64,000 nt of DNA from Saccharicrinis fermentans DSM 9555 = JCM 21142 (GCF_000517085.1 NZ_KI912107.1:930398-994397); one strand, 5' to 3'. Numbered from the stretch's first letter, positions 9,137-19,109 are shown. Numbers and translations are program-made. The notes: a model not told the origin generated them from the letters alone.

Positions 9137-10594
9137 ATGAAAGTATTAGTTGCAATAGTTTTTCTATTATTAATCATATTCACATCATGCTCTGAAACAA
9201 GCATTAAAAAACAGAAGAAGCCAAATATCATATATATCTTGGCTGACGATGCAGGTTATGGAGATTTTAGTTGTTATGGGCAAACAGCGTTTCAAACTCC
9301 TAACATAGATAAATTGGCCCAACAAGGTATGAAATTCACACAGCATTACTGTGGGGCTAGCGTTTGTGCACCCTCTCGTTCTACTTTGATGACAGGTTTA
9401 CATACCGGTCATACTGCTATTCGTGGGAATAGGGAATTGAAGGATCGTGAAGGACAGTTACCTATGGCAGCAGAATATGTGACTGTGGCTGAGCTTTTAA
9501 AAAAGGCGGGGTATGTTACCGGTGCCTTTGGTAAGTGGGGGCTTGGCTTTATTGGATCTGAAGGTGATGCTATTAATCAGGGTTTTGATGTTTTTTATGG
9601 TTATAATTGCCAGCGTATGGCTCATCGTTATTATCCTCCTTACTTGTGGGATAATGATGAAAAAGATTTTTTGGATGGTAATGACTGGAAGCATACGGTG
9701 ACTTATGCACCAGATGTGATTCAAGAGAAAACATTAGCATTTATTGAAGATAATAAAAATAAACCTTTTTTTGCTTATGTACCACTTATACAGCCTCATG
9801 CTGAGTTGCTTGTGCCAGAAGATTCTATTTTTTTAAAGTTTAAAGGTAAATTCGAAGAACCTAAAAATTATAAAGAGATTCAACGATATGGATCCGATTA
9901 TGGATCGGATATTGTACTTGAAAAATATTGCTACCAAAAATATCCCAAAGCAACATTTGTATCTATGATTTACCGTATGGATGTGTATGTGGGGCAAATT
10001 ATGGCTAAACTTGAAGAACTGGGTATTGCCGATAATACAATTATCATGTTTGCTAGTGATAATGGTCCGCATGATGCTGGAGGTGCTAATCCTGTATATT
10101 TTAATAGTGCTGCAGGTTTTAGAGGTATGAAACGTGATTTATATGAAGGTGGTATTCGTACTCCATTTATTGTAAAGTGGCCTGCTAAAGTGAAGGCAGG
10201 GACACAAAGCGATCACGTGTCTGCTTTTTGGGATTTTTTACCAACCTGTGCAGATATTGCTGGTGTTAACATTGATCATTCTATCGATGGTATTTCGTTT
10301 TTACCTACGCTAACTGGTGCAGGAGTGCAAAAAAAACATGATTTCTTATATTGGGAGTTTGCCCACAAGGGAGGAAAGCAAGCCTTGAGAATGGGACAGT
10401 GGAAGGCTGTTATTAATAAAATAAACTCAACAAAGAATGCTAAGCTTGAACTATACAACCTAAATGAGGACAAGGAGGAAACAAATGACGTTGCTGCTGA
10501 TTATCCTGGTGTTGTTGAAAAGATGAAGCAAACGATTGTAGAACAGCATGTTTCGTCTAACTTATTTCCTTTATTCAAGGAGGAAGTACAATAA
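9137..10594 (+). CDS. S1 family sulfatase, lipoprotein
   Basis: I start at ATG 9137 rather than the upstream start at 9101, because MKVLVAIVFLLLIIFTSC is a classic lipoprotein signal with Cys18 as the lipidation site. The mature protein has the arylsulfatase layout: YILADDAGYGD (metal ligands, 33-43), the formylglycine motif C-A-P-S-R at 77-81, GKWGLG near 135, and FASDNGPHDAGG for the second metal and sulfate cluster. A C-terminal subdomain reads LYNLNEDKEETND. It is 485 residues long, normal for the family. It lies 49 bases after the GH82-like gene and before a GH2 gene, in one operon. Removal of a sulfate from a galactose unit before GH2 attack is inferred; the subfamily is not assigned. 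Confidence 0.9.
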   Translation: MKVLVAIVFLLLIIFTSCSETSIKKQKKPNIIYILADDAGYGDFSCYGQTAFQTPNIDKLAQQGMKFTQHYCGASVCAPSRSTLMTGLHTGHTAIRGNRELKDREGQLPMAAEYVTVAELLKKAGYVTGAFGKWGLGFIGSEGDAINQGFDVFYGYNCQRMAHRYYPPYLWDNDEKDFLDGNDWKHTVTYAPDVIQEKTLAFIEDNKNKPFFAYVPLIQPHAELLVPEDSIFLKFKGKFEEPKNYKEIQRYGSDYGSDIVLEKYCYQKYPKATFVSMIYRMDVYVGQIMAKLEELGIADNTIIMFASDNGPHDAGGANPVYFNSAAGFRGMKRDLYEGGIRTPFIVKWPAKVKAGTQSDHVSAFWDFLPTCADIAGVNIDHSIDGISFLPTLTGAGVQKKHDFLYWEFAHKGGKQALRMGQWKAVINKINSTKNAKLELYNLNEDKEETNDVAADYPGVVEKMKQTIVEQHVSSNLFPLFKEEVQ

Positions 10595-10631
10595 ATGAGA
10601 ATATTTACTTATCTATTAGTTTGAGGTTTAT

Positions 10632-13600
10632 ATGAGGTATACGGTTTTATTCATGTCGTTGTTGTTGATAATGAACTTATCGGCGCAAGAAAACATAAGT
10701 TTTAATTCCAAGTGGAAGTTTCAATTGGGTGATCATAAGGAAGTATCCGATGTTCAATATGATGATGCTAATTGGAGAGTTCTTGAATTACCACACGATT
10801 GGAGCATTGAAGGTGAATATAGCCCAGATGCACCTATGGGTGGTCAATGTGGTTATTTGCCTGCCGGAATTGCTTGGTATCGTAAAACTATGCATGTGCC
10901 GGAAGAGTGGAAAGGAAAGCATGTTGAAATTGCTTTTGATGGTGTTTTTATGAATAGTACAGTATATGCCAATGGTAAAAAGTTAGGGACACGACCTTAT
11001 GGTTGGATATCCTTTTATTACGATATAAGTTCCATCGTAAATCAATCGGATGAAATTATTTTTGCTGTTCGTGTAGATAATGAAAAGCAGCCTTCGGCTC
11101 GGTGGTATACGGGCAGTGGTATTTATGCCAATACATGGATACGTATTAGAGATCATGTACATGTGCCACAAGATGGGATATTTGTTCGTACGAATAAGAA
11201 TGTGCTCACCATAGATACTGAAGTAAGAAATAAATGGAATCAAGATATTAGAGCCAGATTGCTGACTTCGGTACTTGACGCCAATGGAAATGAAGTGGCA
11301 TCAGTTGAAGATAAGGTAAGATTACAGGCTGATACTATCCATAAAATACGTCAGACCATTACTGTGAATAATCCAAATTTATGGAATATTGACGCTCCAT
11401 ATCTGTATACCTTGGTTACGCGTGTTAAAACAGGAAGAAAGATACGGGATCGTAGAGAGACTCGTTTTGGAATCCGAGATATTGAATGGAAGCCTGAAAC
11501 AGGTATGTGGTTGAATGGCCAAAATGTCAAGCTTCAGGGGGTTTGTAATCATCAGGATGCAGGGGCTTTAGGTGCTGCAGTACCCGATAAAATATTGCGT
11601 TATCGAATCAAGCAGTTAAAGGAGATGGGAGTAAATGCCATTCGTACTGCCCATAATCCTCAAACGCCTCAATTTTACGCTATGTGTGATGAGATGGGGA
11701 TGTTAGTCATGGATGAAATTTTTGATGGCTGGATGAAAAAAGCAGCGAATGACTATGGAGCACATGCTTTTAAGGATTGGTGGAAACAGGATCTAAGGGA
11801 TTGGTTAAAACGAGATCGTAATCATCCATGTGTAGTTATTTATAGTGTAGGAAATGAAACGCATGGAGAGGTAGGGGAAGATCTTGTTCAACAGTGCCAT
11901 CTTTTAGATCCTACCAGACCGGTTACTTCTGGTCACTCAGGTTCTGAGTATATGGATGTGTTAGGCGTGAATGGACATAGTGAGAAGATGGGATTTTTTG
12001 ATGAGTTGCAGGATGATCGTGTATTTATTGGTACTGAGAATACGCACACTTGGCAGGTGCGAGGATATTATCGTACCAAAACTTGGTATCGAGATGGTTA
12101 TCCTAATAACCGACAAAAGCCCTATTGGTATCCTGATTTAACCAAAGAGGAAGTGTTTTCAGATGATTGGACCAATGCCGCTGGGAAGTCACATTTTAAA
12201 CAGGTTTTTAACTCCAGTTATGACAATGCGATGGTGCGTTTAACTTCTCGGCAAAATATTGAGCAGTTACGTGATATTCCCAAGTATGCGGGTTCTTTTC
12301 GATGGACAGGTTATGATTATATTGGAGAGGCGACCTATGTACATGGAGGATGGCCCTTTAAAGCTTTTATGGGTGGGGCGATTGACTTAGCTAATTTTGA
12401 AAAGGATTTATTTTACTTGTATCAAAGTCAGTGGACCGATAAACCAATGGTGCATATCTTACCTCACTGGACGCATCCAACTATTCAAGAAGGAACAAAA
12501 ATACCTGTTTGGGTATATTCTAATTGCGATGAGGTGGAATTATTTTTCAATGGACAATCTTTGGGACGTAAACCTAAAGGTAGTAAATGGAATGAGATGC
12601 AGCGTGAATGGTTGGTTGCTTATCAACCTGGGGAGTTGAAGGCTGTGGCCTTCAACCAAGGGAAAGAGGTAGCGCAACAGACAGTTCGTACAGCTGGTCC
12701 TCCTTCTAAAATTTCTCTATCAGTCGACGGGGAGCCTTTGGCTAATGAAGGAAAGGATATTGTTCAGGTGCGTGTGACCACTACAGATGCTAATGGTGAA
12801 TTTTATCCCTATGGTGAAAATCGTACTTATTTTCATGTGATAGGAAATGGAAAAATAAGAGCGTTGGATAATGGTAGTCCGATTGATGTGGAGAAGCATT
12901 TTGAGGCTTCTGATCGTATCGCTTTTTATGGACTGACACGTGCTTACATAGAATCTGTAGCAAAGAATGGTGATATTTCACTTTTAGCTACCTGTATTTT
13001 AGGCGAAAAGAAACAGGTTATCTCAAAGCAAGTAAGTATTGATACCCAAATGTTGACCTTACGAGGTAAGGCTACTAAAGTTGATGTTAAAGTTTATTAT
13101 ACCATTGATGGTTCAGAACCTAATTTTCATTCCAAACTTTATCAATCTCCTTTTGAAGTTGAATTGGGTACCACCGTAAAAGCATTGGTAGTTCTCAATG
13201 GTAAAGCACTTTACATCATGGAAGAGCGCTTTGCTAAAGATGAAGGATTTGTTTGGGATGCCGTTCAACAGGCAGTAAACCCTGGAGGTGATCAGGCCGA
13301 GGATGCTACATTTAATATAGCCTATAAATCTACACAAGGCATGGGTTTTAAGGGTACTGGATATCTTGATTTTGGTCGTAATAGTGGTGGATACGTTGAA
13401 TGGTATCAGGAAAATGACGGAAGTGCAGGAGCGTTTACATTAAAAATCAGATATAGTGCAAATAAAAAGATCAGACCTGTTTATAGAGTTAAACTAACTG
13501 TAAATGGTAAGTCGAAAGAAATAAGGATGCCTGCTACTGATAAATTCAGAACCCAATGGGACACCTTTGAAACGTTTGCCTACTTTGGGGTAGGTGCAAA

Positions 13601-13664
13601 CACAATTCGTTTAGAAGCCCTTGAGGATGATGGTTTGGGAATCGATGAGCTTCGAGTGGAATAA
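10632..13664 (+). CDS. GH2 family glycoside hydrolase with C-terminal accessory domains
   Basis: This 1010-residue protein has a signal peptide (1-19). The sugar-binding, Ig-like and TIM-barrel GH2 domains span about 20-600. The acid/base is Glu409 in SVGNETHG; the probable nucleophile is Glu469 in FIGTENTHTW. A DUF4982 domain follows (HILPHWTHP, FFNGQSLGR), then a GH2 C5 Ig-like domain (about 710-800). A short chitobiase-like C-terminal fold follows (YTIDGSEPN, about 828-875), and the last 130 residues look like a galactose-binding beta-sandwich of the CBM35/malectin type. The accessory domains make it about 190 residues longer than the GH2 at 3727, and they suggest it holds polymeric or cell-surface substrate. 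It closes the operon started at 3727. Exo-beta-galactosidase activity on desulfated oligosaccharides is inferred. Confidence 0.9.
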   Translation: MRYTVLFMSLLLIMNLSAQENISFNSKWKFQLGDHKEVSDVQYDDANWRVLELPHDWSIEGEYSPDAPMGGQCGYLPAGIAWYRKTMHVPEEWKGKHVEIAFDGVFMNSTVYANGKKLGTRPYGWISFYYDISSIVNQSDEIIFAVRVDNEKQPSARWYTGSGIYANTWIRIRDHVHVPQDGIFVRTNKNVLTIDTEVRNKWNQDIRARLLTSVLDANGNEVASVEDKVRLQADTIHKIRQTITVNNPNLWNIDAPYLYTLVTRVKTGRKIRDRRETRFGIRDIEWKPETGMWLNGQNVKLQGVCNHQDAGALGAAVPDKILRYRIKQLKEMGVNAIRTAHNPQTPQFYAMCDEMGMLVMDEIFDGWMKKAANDYGAHAFKDWWKQDLRDWLKRDRNHPCVVIYSVGNETHGEVGEDLVQQCHLLDPTRPVTSGHSGSEYMDVLGVNGHSEKMGFFDELQDDRVFIGTENTHTWQVRGYYRTKTWYRDGYPNNRQKPYWYPDLTKEEVFSDDWTNAAGKSHFKQVFNSSYDNAMVRLTSRQNIEQLRDIPKYAGSFRWTGYDYIGEATYVHGGWPFKAFMGGAIDLANFEKDLFYLYQSQWTDKPMVHILPHWTHPTIQEGTKIPVWVYSNCDEVELFFNGQSLGRKPKGSKWNEMQREWLVAYQPGELKAVAFNQGKEVAQQTVRTAGPPSKISLSVDGEPLANEGKDIVQVRVTTTDANGEFYPYGENRTYFHVIGNGKIRALDNGSPIDVEKHFEASDRIAFYGLTRAYIESVAKNGDISLLATCILGEKKQVISKQVSIDTQMLTLRGKATKVDVKVYYTIDGSEPNFHSKLYQSPFEVELGTTVKALVVLNGKALYIMEERFAKDEGFVWDAVQQAVNPGGDQAEDATFNIAYKSTQGMGFKGTGYLDFGRNSGGYVEWYQENDGSAGAFTLKIRYSANKKIRPVYRVKLTVNGKSKEIRMPATDKFRTQWDTFETFAYFGVGANTIRLEALEDDGLGIDELRVE

Positions 13665-13964
13665 ACTTGTAAACAATGGGTAGTATCAATATAGTGGTTA
13701 TCAACGACCCCCTCGGAAGCTACTGCGCCTTGCATCATAAATTAATATACGACAGGGTGTAAGGTTCGCCGTGCGATGTGTTGGTCATGCCCTCGCTAAC
13801 CATCAAATCAAAATGTTTTTAATGCCGCCATGATATTATATTTTTAGAGGCTAAACAAGCCTGTTGGGTTTAAGTTTAAAATATAGTTAAACTATTGCAA
13901 AATAAAATTATGGTAACCCTTGAGGTAGCCAAGTTCGAGGGGCTTACCATTTATAATAGTGTTT
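13665..13964. other. gene-free stretch after the GH2 operon
   Basis: About 300 bases without a credible gene. The part from 13680 to 13800 is richer in G+C than its surroundings and may be a worn remnant of inserted DNA, but I recognise no family in it. An inverted repeat lies at 13910-13950. Confidence 0.5.
13910..13950 (+). terminator. long hairpin, possible terminator
   Basis: ATGGTAA-CCCTTGA faces TCGAGGGG-CTTACCAT, giving a long stem with small bulges. No strong T tract follows directly. It may end the GH2 operon or be a REP-like extragenic hairpin; the GGGGCTTACC arm resembles the hairpins at 23942-24003. Confidence 0.4.
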
Positions 13965-14034
13965 TTTTATAATCCTGGGCACTTTTAAACTAACCTGCTC
14001 TTGCATATGGTAGAGACTGTTTAAAAACGACTAA
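13965..14034. repeat. direct repeat R1 upstream of GH16
   Basis: TTTTATAATC...TTTTAAACT...GAGACTGTTTAAAAACGACTAA matches 15731-15799 over about 70 bases at roughly three quarters identity. Each copy can fold with a TTTTAAAC/GTTTAAAA outer stem and an inner hairpin whose arms differ between copies. Confidence 0.65.
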
Positions 14035-14080
14035 ATATGTGTGAATCAAAAGTTAATAAAGATAATATTTGACTAATGTT

Positions 14081-14125
14081 AGGTAATATTGACGATAATT
14101 ACCGAACCAAACGTTTTTATTTTTG
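14081..14125 (+). promoter_or_regulatory. GH16 promoter with upstream AGGTAATAT box
   Basis: TATTTTTG at 14118-14125 fits the Bacteroidota -7 consensus TAnnTTTG. AGGTAATAT lies at 14081-14089, 41 bases before the TTTG. The same arrangement occurs at 29441, 30809, 36311 and 60519. Confidence 0.6.
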
Positions 14126-14153
14126 ATAAACAATAATTTAAACTTTGGTAAAA

Positions 14154-15467
14154 ATGAAAAAGAAAATTATACTACAATGCCTAATTATGCTTTTATGCAT
14201 TTCGACCTATGCACAACAACCCTTTGGGTTGTCGGGAAATTGGGAGTTGCAAAATGCTCTTTCGGATGAGTTCAATGGTGGATTAAACACTGGTAAATGG
14301 GAACATGATCCTGCTGACTGGGGGCCATGGTCATGGAAACCAGAACGTACAAAAGTTAGTAATGGAAAATTAAAATTAACTCTAGATTGGGACAAGCATA
14401 TACGAGGAGGAGAACAACTATACTTTACTTCTGGGATTATTAGGAGTAAACAATCCATTAAATATGGATATTTTGAAGTGAAAATGAAGGGTGCCCCTCA
14501 ACACCCGGGTGTATGCCCTGCATTTTGGACATATAGCATAGGGCAACCTGCCATAGTTTATAACGGACAAACAATAAAATATAACGAAATTGATTTTCCC
14601 GAAATACAGCAACGCTTACGAAATGTTAAACTAATAGATTGGAATGTCATAAGAGCTGATGCCACAGGCAAAAGAACTTCTGTTAGAGAAACGACAGGAG
14701 GAGGTGTTGGACCAAGTTTTGATCCAAGAAGTGGTTATCATATTTATGGGTGTTTATGGGAAAAAGATAATATTGAGTTTTATATTGATGGTGCATTGGT
14801 TGCTACAGCCGACCCTACAGAATCTATTTATCAATTTCATCAGCAGCATTTGGTTATTTCGTTAGGATTGAGGGAGCCTTATTATGAATATATAAACGGG
14901 CAAAGAAAAGCTATTAAAACTGAAAGCAGACCAGCAGGTTTTCCAACTACAATGCAAGTAGAATATGTAAGAACTTGGAAAAGGTCTACTGAGGGAACTA
15001 ATACTTGTGATGATACTTGGAAATCAACTGCAACATATTCATTGTCTGATGAAGTAATTTATAACGGTACTAAATGGAAGTGGAAATCTAGAACGGACGG
15101 AAACTGTACCCCTGGAAATTGTGGCAGATGGAGAAATCTAGGTGCTTGTTCAACACTTAAAAGTGCAAGTGTATATGAACCTTCTAACGATGTTGAAATT
15201 CAAAAAAAGAATTCTGAAACATCTCGGAATATAGATTCTGGAGCTACTGGTATGTTAAAAGTAAGTCATAATAGTGCGGATGATATTTTAATAATTACTT
15301 CTGATGACAAAACTAATGTAAACATCTATGACATAAATGGTAAAGTCATGCTTTCAAAATCTTTTAATGGATGTATCGAGTTAGATATTAATTTTCTACC
15401 TCAAGGTTTGTATATAGTTAAAGTAGCTAATAAGGTAAATAGTGTTACTAAAAAGATTGTTAAATAA
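14154..15467 (+). CDS. GH16 endo-galactanase with CBM and T9SS sorting domain
   Basis: I start at ATG 14154 ([17 protein letters not shown], signal peptide) rather than the TTG nine bases upstream. The GH16 beta-sandwich covers about 25-285. The catalytic site is Glu145-x-Asp147-x-x-Glu150 ([10 protein letters not shown]), the ExDxxE form used by carrageenases, agarases and porphyranases; the exact subfamily is not resolved. Residues about 290-340 carry a Trp- and Cys-rich module ([25 protein letters not shown]) like CBM5/12 chitin-type modules. The last 75 residues form a type A T9SS C-terminal domain ([20 protein letters not shown]). It should be secreted or displayed outside the cell to cut the polymer. 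It stands alone with its own promoter and is bracketed by direct repeats. It is the only T9SS substrate in the window. Confidence 0.88.
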   Translation: MKKKIILQCLIMLLCISTYAQQPFGLSGNWELQNALSDEFNGGLNTGKWEHDPADWGPWSWKPERTKVSNGKLKLTLDWDKHIRGGEQLYFTSGIIRSKQSIKYGYFEVKMKGAPQHPGVCPAFWTYSIGQPAIVYNGQTIKYNEIDFPEIQQRLRNVKLIDWNVIRADATGKRTSVRETTGGGVGPSFDPRSGYHIYGCLWEKDNIEFYIDGALVATADPTESIYQFHQQHLVISLGLREPYYEYINGQRKAIKTESRPAGFPTTMQVEYVRTWKRSTEGTNTCDDTWKSTATYSLSDEVIYNGTKWKWKSRTDGNCTPGNCGRWRNLGACSTLKSASVYEPSNDVEIQKKNSETSRNIDSGATGMLKVSHNSADDILIITSDDKTNVNIYDINGKVMLSKSFNGCIELDINFLPQGLYIVKVANKVNSVTKKIVK

Positions 15468-15671
15468 TAAAGAAATATACTCCTTTTTTTATTGGCATTG
15501 TCCTTTGGGGTAAAGTTACATGATAGTATGTATTTTGTGTACAATTGTGAAAGACCAATAAATAATAATGGATGTAAAAGAATTGTGGTTCTGGCAAATC
15601 TAAATTCCCTTGCTAAGTGGATATATAATTCTAGACTTATTTATAAAAAATAGGGTGAATATGACTGTAAT

Positions 15672-15716
15672 AAACCTCTCTTATCTTCTTTGGAGGATAA
15701 GGGAGGTTTTTATCAT
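15672..15716 (+). terminator. strong rho-independent terminator
   Basis: AAACCTCTCTTATC and GATAAGGGAGGTTT form a 14-bp stem with one G-U pair, followed by TTTTTAT. It ends GH16 transcription about 200 bases after the stop codon. Confidence 0.85.
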
Positions 15717-15730
15717 TTTAAGGGTGTTAA

Positions 15731-15799
15731 TTTTATAATCTTGAACATTTTTAAACTGACCACCTTCGCACATGAAGGAGACTGTTTTAAAACGACTAA
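15731..15799. repeat. direct repeat R2 downstream of GH16
   Basis: This is the partner of 13965-14034. Its inner hairpin is CCTTC/GAAGG where R1 has CTCT/AGAG, so the fold is kept while the sequence differs. Confidence 0.65.
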
Positions 15800-15960
15800 C
15801 TTTATTTGTTCTTGATGCTTTTTGTCTTTATGTACCCATAAAAACAATTAATTTACTCTCAGGTATATATTCTTTTTCCAGGTAAGCTACATTTATTAGT
15901 TGAAATCAAACCGTGTTTATACAATGCTTAAAAAAATAGCGATCACTTTATAATAATCTA

Positions 15961-16060
15961 CATATGAAACGAGCCACGGGAACGTGTTCCACACACATAC
16001 AGGAGTATGATTGATTTTGGCGAGTTCTATGTGACCTTTGAAAAGATAAATTAGAGTATA
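15961..16060 (+). promoter_or_regulatory. repeated structured 5' leader, copy B (before FAD oxidoreductase operon)
   Basis: CATATGAAAC-GA-GCC at 15961-15975 pairs with GGC-GA-GTTCTATGTG at 16019-16034, using G-U and U-G pairs in place of some Watson-Crick pairs of other copies. The inner hairpin is CATAC-AGGA-GTATG (15996-16009). A 15-codon ORF runs from ATG 16007 to TAG 16054 (MIDFGEFYVTFEKIN), ending 5 bases before the gene start. Confidence 0.75.
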
Positions 16061-17976
16061 TGAAAAGAAGAGATTTTTTTAGAAAGGGAGCCAAAGGTGT
16101 TGCTGGAGCTAGCTTACTTTCTATTGCAGGTCCTGTTTCTGCAAGAGATTTAGGGAGAAATGACCGATCAAAAGATAATTGGTATCAGGTGGCAACTGGT
16201 AATATGGGAATTCCGCAGAGACAGCAAACGGTAAAATGCGATGTGCTGGTTGTTGGTGGTGGTATGGCTGGCATTTCAGCGGCCGTATCTTCTGCACGAA
16301 ATGGAGTTAAAACGATATTAATTCAGGATCGGCCCGTGTTGGGAGGTAATGCATCCAGTGAAATGCGTATTACTGTTAATGGTGCTCCTCAAGAAAGGGA
16401 AACAGGTATTGTTGAAGAAATTCTCATTGAAAATTGGGTTCATAACAAGCAGCAATCTTATCCAGTGTGGGATCATGTGCTATATAACTATGTTACGCGT
16501 CAACCGAATCTGCAATTAATACTTAATACACAGGCTGTTGATGTGCTTTTGAATGATAATGTAATAAAAGCAGTTAAATGTTGGGGTTTGACGAATGAAA
16601 CAGAGACTACCATTTATGCAAAACAGTTTATTGATTGCTCAGGGGATGGTTTAATGGCAGCTATGACGGGTGCTGAATATCGAACGGGACGTGAAGGTAA
16701 GGATGAATTTGGTGAGTCATATGCGCCTGATCGTCCGGATGGATGGACTATGGGGGATTGTATCATGATGATTACGAAAGATATGGGGCGACCCATGCCA
16801 TTTAAAGCACCTGATTATGCCATTCCTTTCGACCACGAAACCGCGTTTAAAGACAAGCACCGACGTATTAAGCAGGTTAAAGAAGGATTTTGGTGGATTG
16901 AAGTGGGCGATGATTTTGATATTATTGGTCATCGTGAGGATATTAGACATAAATTAATGGCTTATTTTTATGGTGTTTGGGATTATATAAAAAATTCGGG
17001 TAATTATCCTGAAGCCGAAAATATTGCTCTAGATTGGGTGGGATCTATCCCCGGACGACGTGAGTCACGTCGCTTTGTGGGAGACTATATGCTTACACAA
17101 AATGATATTTTAAAGTGTCGCCACTTTAAAGATGCAATTGGTTTTGGGGGGTGGTCTTTGGATGAGCATAACCCTGGAGGTGTCGAAAATATGACTGAAC
17201 CTGCAAGTTATTTTCATGCAAGAAGTGCTGAAGTTTATGAGATACCGTATGGTATTTTGTATTCCAAGAATATCTCAAATCTTTCTTTTGCAGGAAGAAA
17301 TGCAAGCTTAACACATATTGCTCTTTCTTCCACGCGCGTTATGGCTACTTGCTCTTTAATGGGACAGGCTGTAGGAACGGGTGCTTCTATCTGTGTTAAA
17401 AAGGAAATTAACCCGCGAGAATTACGTACCAAATATATGGATGACTTGCAAGAACAGTTATTGCGCGACGATGTATTTATACCTAAGCGGCCGGCTATGG
17501 ATAAAAGAGATTTGGCACGTACCGCAGATTTAATGGTGGGTTCGTCTACGCTTTCAGGTGACGTTCAGTTGTTGATAGATGGTGTGTCTCGTGATAGAGA
17601 TAACGAAGTGCATCATTGGGAGACAGATGGATTACCTGCCCAGTTGCAATTGGAATGGAAAGTGCCAGTGAACATATCCAAAGTAGAAATGAAAGGTGAT
17701 ACCAATGTACATCGTCATTTGATGATGCATAAAAATCCAGACAAATATATACAAAAAAAACAGCTATTAGATGTTCCTCCCGAATTAATAAAAAAGCTTA
17801 GAATTGAAGTTCGTGATCAGGGTAAATGGGTTGAGGTGTCAAACATAGAGGAGAATATTACGCGTTCTATTAAAACAACCTTTGCACAGGTGAAAACTTC
17901 GGCTGTTCGCATTACCTTGTTGGATACTTGGGGGTATGAAAATGCTAAGTTATTTGAAGTGAGATGTTATTCGTAA
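16060..17976 (+). CDS. Tat-exported FAD-dependent oxidoreductase
   Basis: The 638-residue protein begins with a twin-arginine signal (MKRRDFFRKG, then a hydrophobic stretch to about 28), so it should be folded with cofactor before export. The FAD-binding Rossmann motif VVGGGMAG lies at 64-71, followed by VLGGNASSEMR, as in the FAD_oxidored family (PF12831). A second dinucleotide-contact block is near the middle (DCSGDGLMA). The final 130 residues look like a discoidin/F5-8C-type galactose-binding domain (HHWETDGLPA, NISKVEMKGD, VRITLLDTWG). The substrate is unknown; the binding domain and the operon suggest a sugar or oligosaccharide. Its stop overlaps the next gene as TAATG. A paralogue with the same layout is at 42374. 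Not seen: any membrane electron-transfer partner. Confidence 0.85.
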   Translation: MKRRDFFRKGAKGVAGASLLSIAGPVSARDLGRNDRSKDNWYQVATGNMGIPQRQQTVKCDVLVVGGGMAGISAAVSSARNGVKTILIQDRPVLGGNASSEMRITVNGAPQERETGIVEEILIENWVHNKQQSYPVWDHVLYNYVTRQPNLQLILNTQAVDVLLNDNVIKAVKCWGLTNETETTIYAKQFIDCSGDGLMAAMTGAEYRTGREGKDEFGESYAPDRPDGWTMGDCIMMITKDMGRPMPFKAPDYAIPFDHETAFKDKHRRIKQVKEGFWWIEVGDDFDIIGHREDIRHKLMAYFYGVWDYIKNSGNYPEAENIALDWVGSIPGRRESRRFVGDYMLTQNDILKCRHFKDAIGFGGWSLDEHNPGGVENMTEPASYFHARSAEVYEIPYGILYSKNISNLSFAGRNASLTHIALSSTRVMATCSLMGQAVGTGASICVKKEINPRELRTKYMDDLQEQLLRDDVFIPKRPAMDKRDLARTADLMVGSSTLSGDVQLLIDGVSRDRDNEVHHWETDGLPAQLQLEWKVPVNISKVEMKGDTNVHRHLMMHKNPDKYIQKKQLLDVPPELIKKLRIEVRDQGKWVEVSNIEENITRSIKTTFAQVKTSAVRITLLDTWGYENAKLFEVRCYS

Positions 17977-19109
17977 TGGTGCAGCGTAAAATAATATGGG
18001 CTTTTTTGACTTTTTTTTTGTTTAGTTTCTCATACGAAAAAGTAAATAGTATTTCCAAAAGTCGTGAGAAAAAGATGCACCGAATTGTATTGTCTCATCC
18101 TGCTTATGAGGATAGTTTGATTTGTGAATTGCGTGAAACTTATGATAAACAAAACCGACTTGTTGGATTTAATATGGATGTGTTGTCCGTTTATTGTGCA
18201 GAGCATGTTTGTAGTGTGGATACAGTACATTTATTTTGGAATGTGATGGGACAATACTTGCGTTATGAATTGCCTGAAGGTGTGACATTGGAGAAAAATG
18301 ATGGAAAGCCTTTTGTGAAGCAAGATTATGAGTTACTGCATGAAATATTAAATGATGAAAATGCCCGTTTTAACAAATTATCATATAACGATATCGTTAA
18401 AAAAAATGATGTTGAGCATGGACTTGAATTAGATGGGTATTCTGGAGCTACTATCATTGCTTTTGATGATGGCGAAGCTGTAAAAGGTGCTGCCTTAACA
18501 TGCTATACCTTGTGGCATTACGTTTATGGTGATGTGAAGAGCTATATGAGGAGGGTTGCTATTGAGAAAACTACAGAGGAAAAGGCCGTGGAGTATCTAT
18601 TGATGGATAGCTTGGAATTTAAAATTTTTGCCATTGAGTGGTTTACAAAGGAACATGTTTATAAGCCCGCCATTTCCGATATGGTATTGAATGAAATGTT
18701 ACTCTATCCGCAATTGATAAAAATAGGTATTGCATATATGGAACAGTTACCTGTAAAGTTATACCAGAATGTTTTATATGAGTTGTGTGGTAGCTCTGTT
18801 TCGGAAATAAGATTAGCAGCTTTGAAATCTATGTCGGGTTCTTTGACTCAAATTGAAGGCCGTTTTATGGATGATGTTTTTGTTCTATTTAAAGGTGCAG
18901 ATGTTTATAAGGAGTTAAACTTGCTCTTTAATATTGCTGATCAAAATAATATAAACTCAAAAGCAAGTATTGAATTAGCTTTGTCTTTGTTGGAGAAAGA
19001 TATTATAGTTTCGAGGCGTGCCTATTATTTTTTATTGAATCAGACGCTTAATCAAAAACAAAATAGAGTTGTACAGAAGTATTATGTAGAATATAAAAGT
19101 TTTTTGTAA
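17976..19109 (+). CDS. exported protein with a flavinylation-like motif (FMN_bind-like)
   Basis: I start at ATG 17976, which overlaps the upstream stop as TAATG and gives MVQRKIIWAFLTFFLF, an export signal; an earlier start at 17964 would overlap further. The protein has 377 residues and I do not firmly recognise the family. Near residue 153-159 it carries D-G-Y-S-G-A-T, which fits the D-x-x-(S/T)-G-A-(T/S) sequence modified with FMN by ApbE in FMN-binding domains. The following block GAALTCYTLWHYVYG is helical. The C-terminal 180 residues look all-helical and HEAT-like. Tight coupling to a Tat-exported FAD oxidoreductase suggests a periplasmic redox pair in which this protein carries electrons. 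This is inference; a plain structural role is possible. Confidence 0.5.
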   Translation: MVQRKIIWAFLTFFLFSFSYEKVNSISKSREKKMHRIVLSHPAYEDSLICELRETYDKQNRLVGFNMDVLSVYCAEHVCSVDTVHLFWNVMGQYLRYELPEGVTLEKNDGKPFVKQDYELLHEILNDENARFNKLSYNDIVKKNDVEHGLELDGYSGATIIAFDDGEAVKGAALTCYTLWHYVYGDVKSYMRRVAIEKTTEEKAVEYLLMDSLEFKIFAIEWFTKEHVYKPAISDMVLNEMLLYPQLIKIGIAYMEQLPVKLYQNVLYELCGSSVSEIRLAALKSMSGSLTQIEGRFMDDVFVLFKGADVYKELNLLFNIADQNNINSKASIELALSLLEKDIIVSRRAYYFLLNQTLNQKQNRVVQKYYVEYKSFL

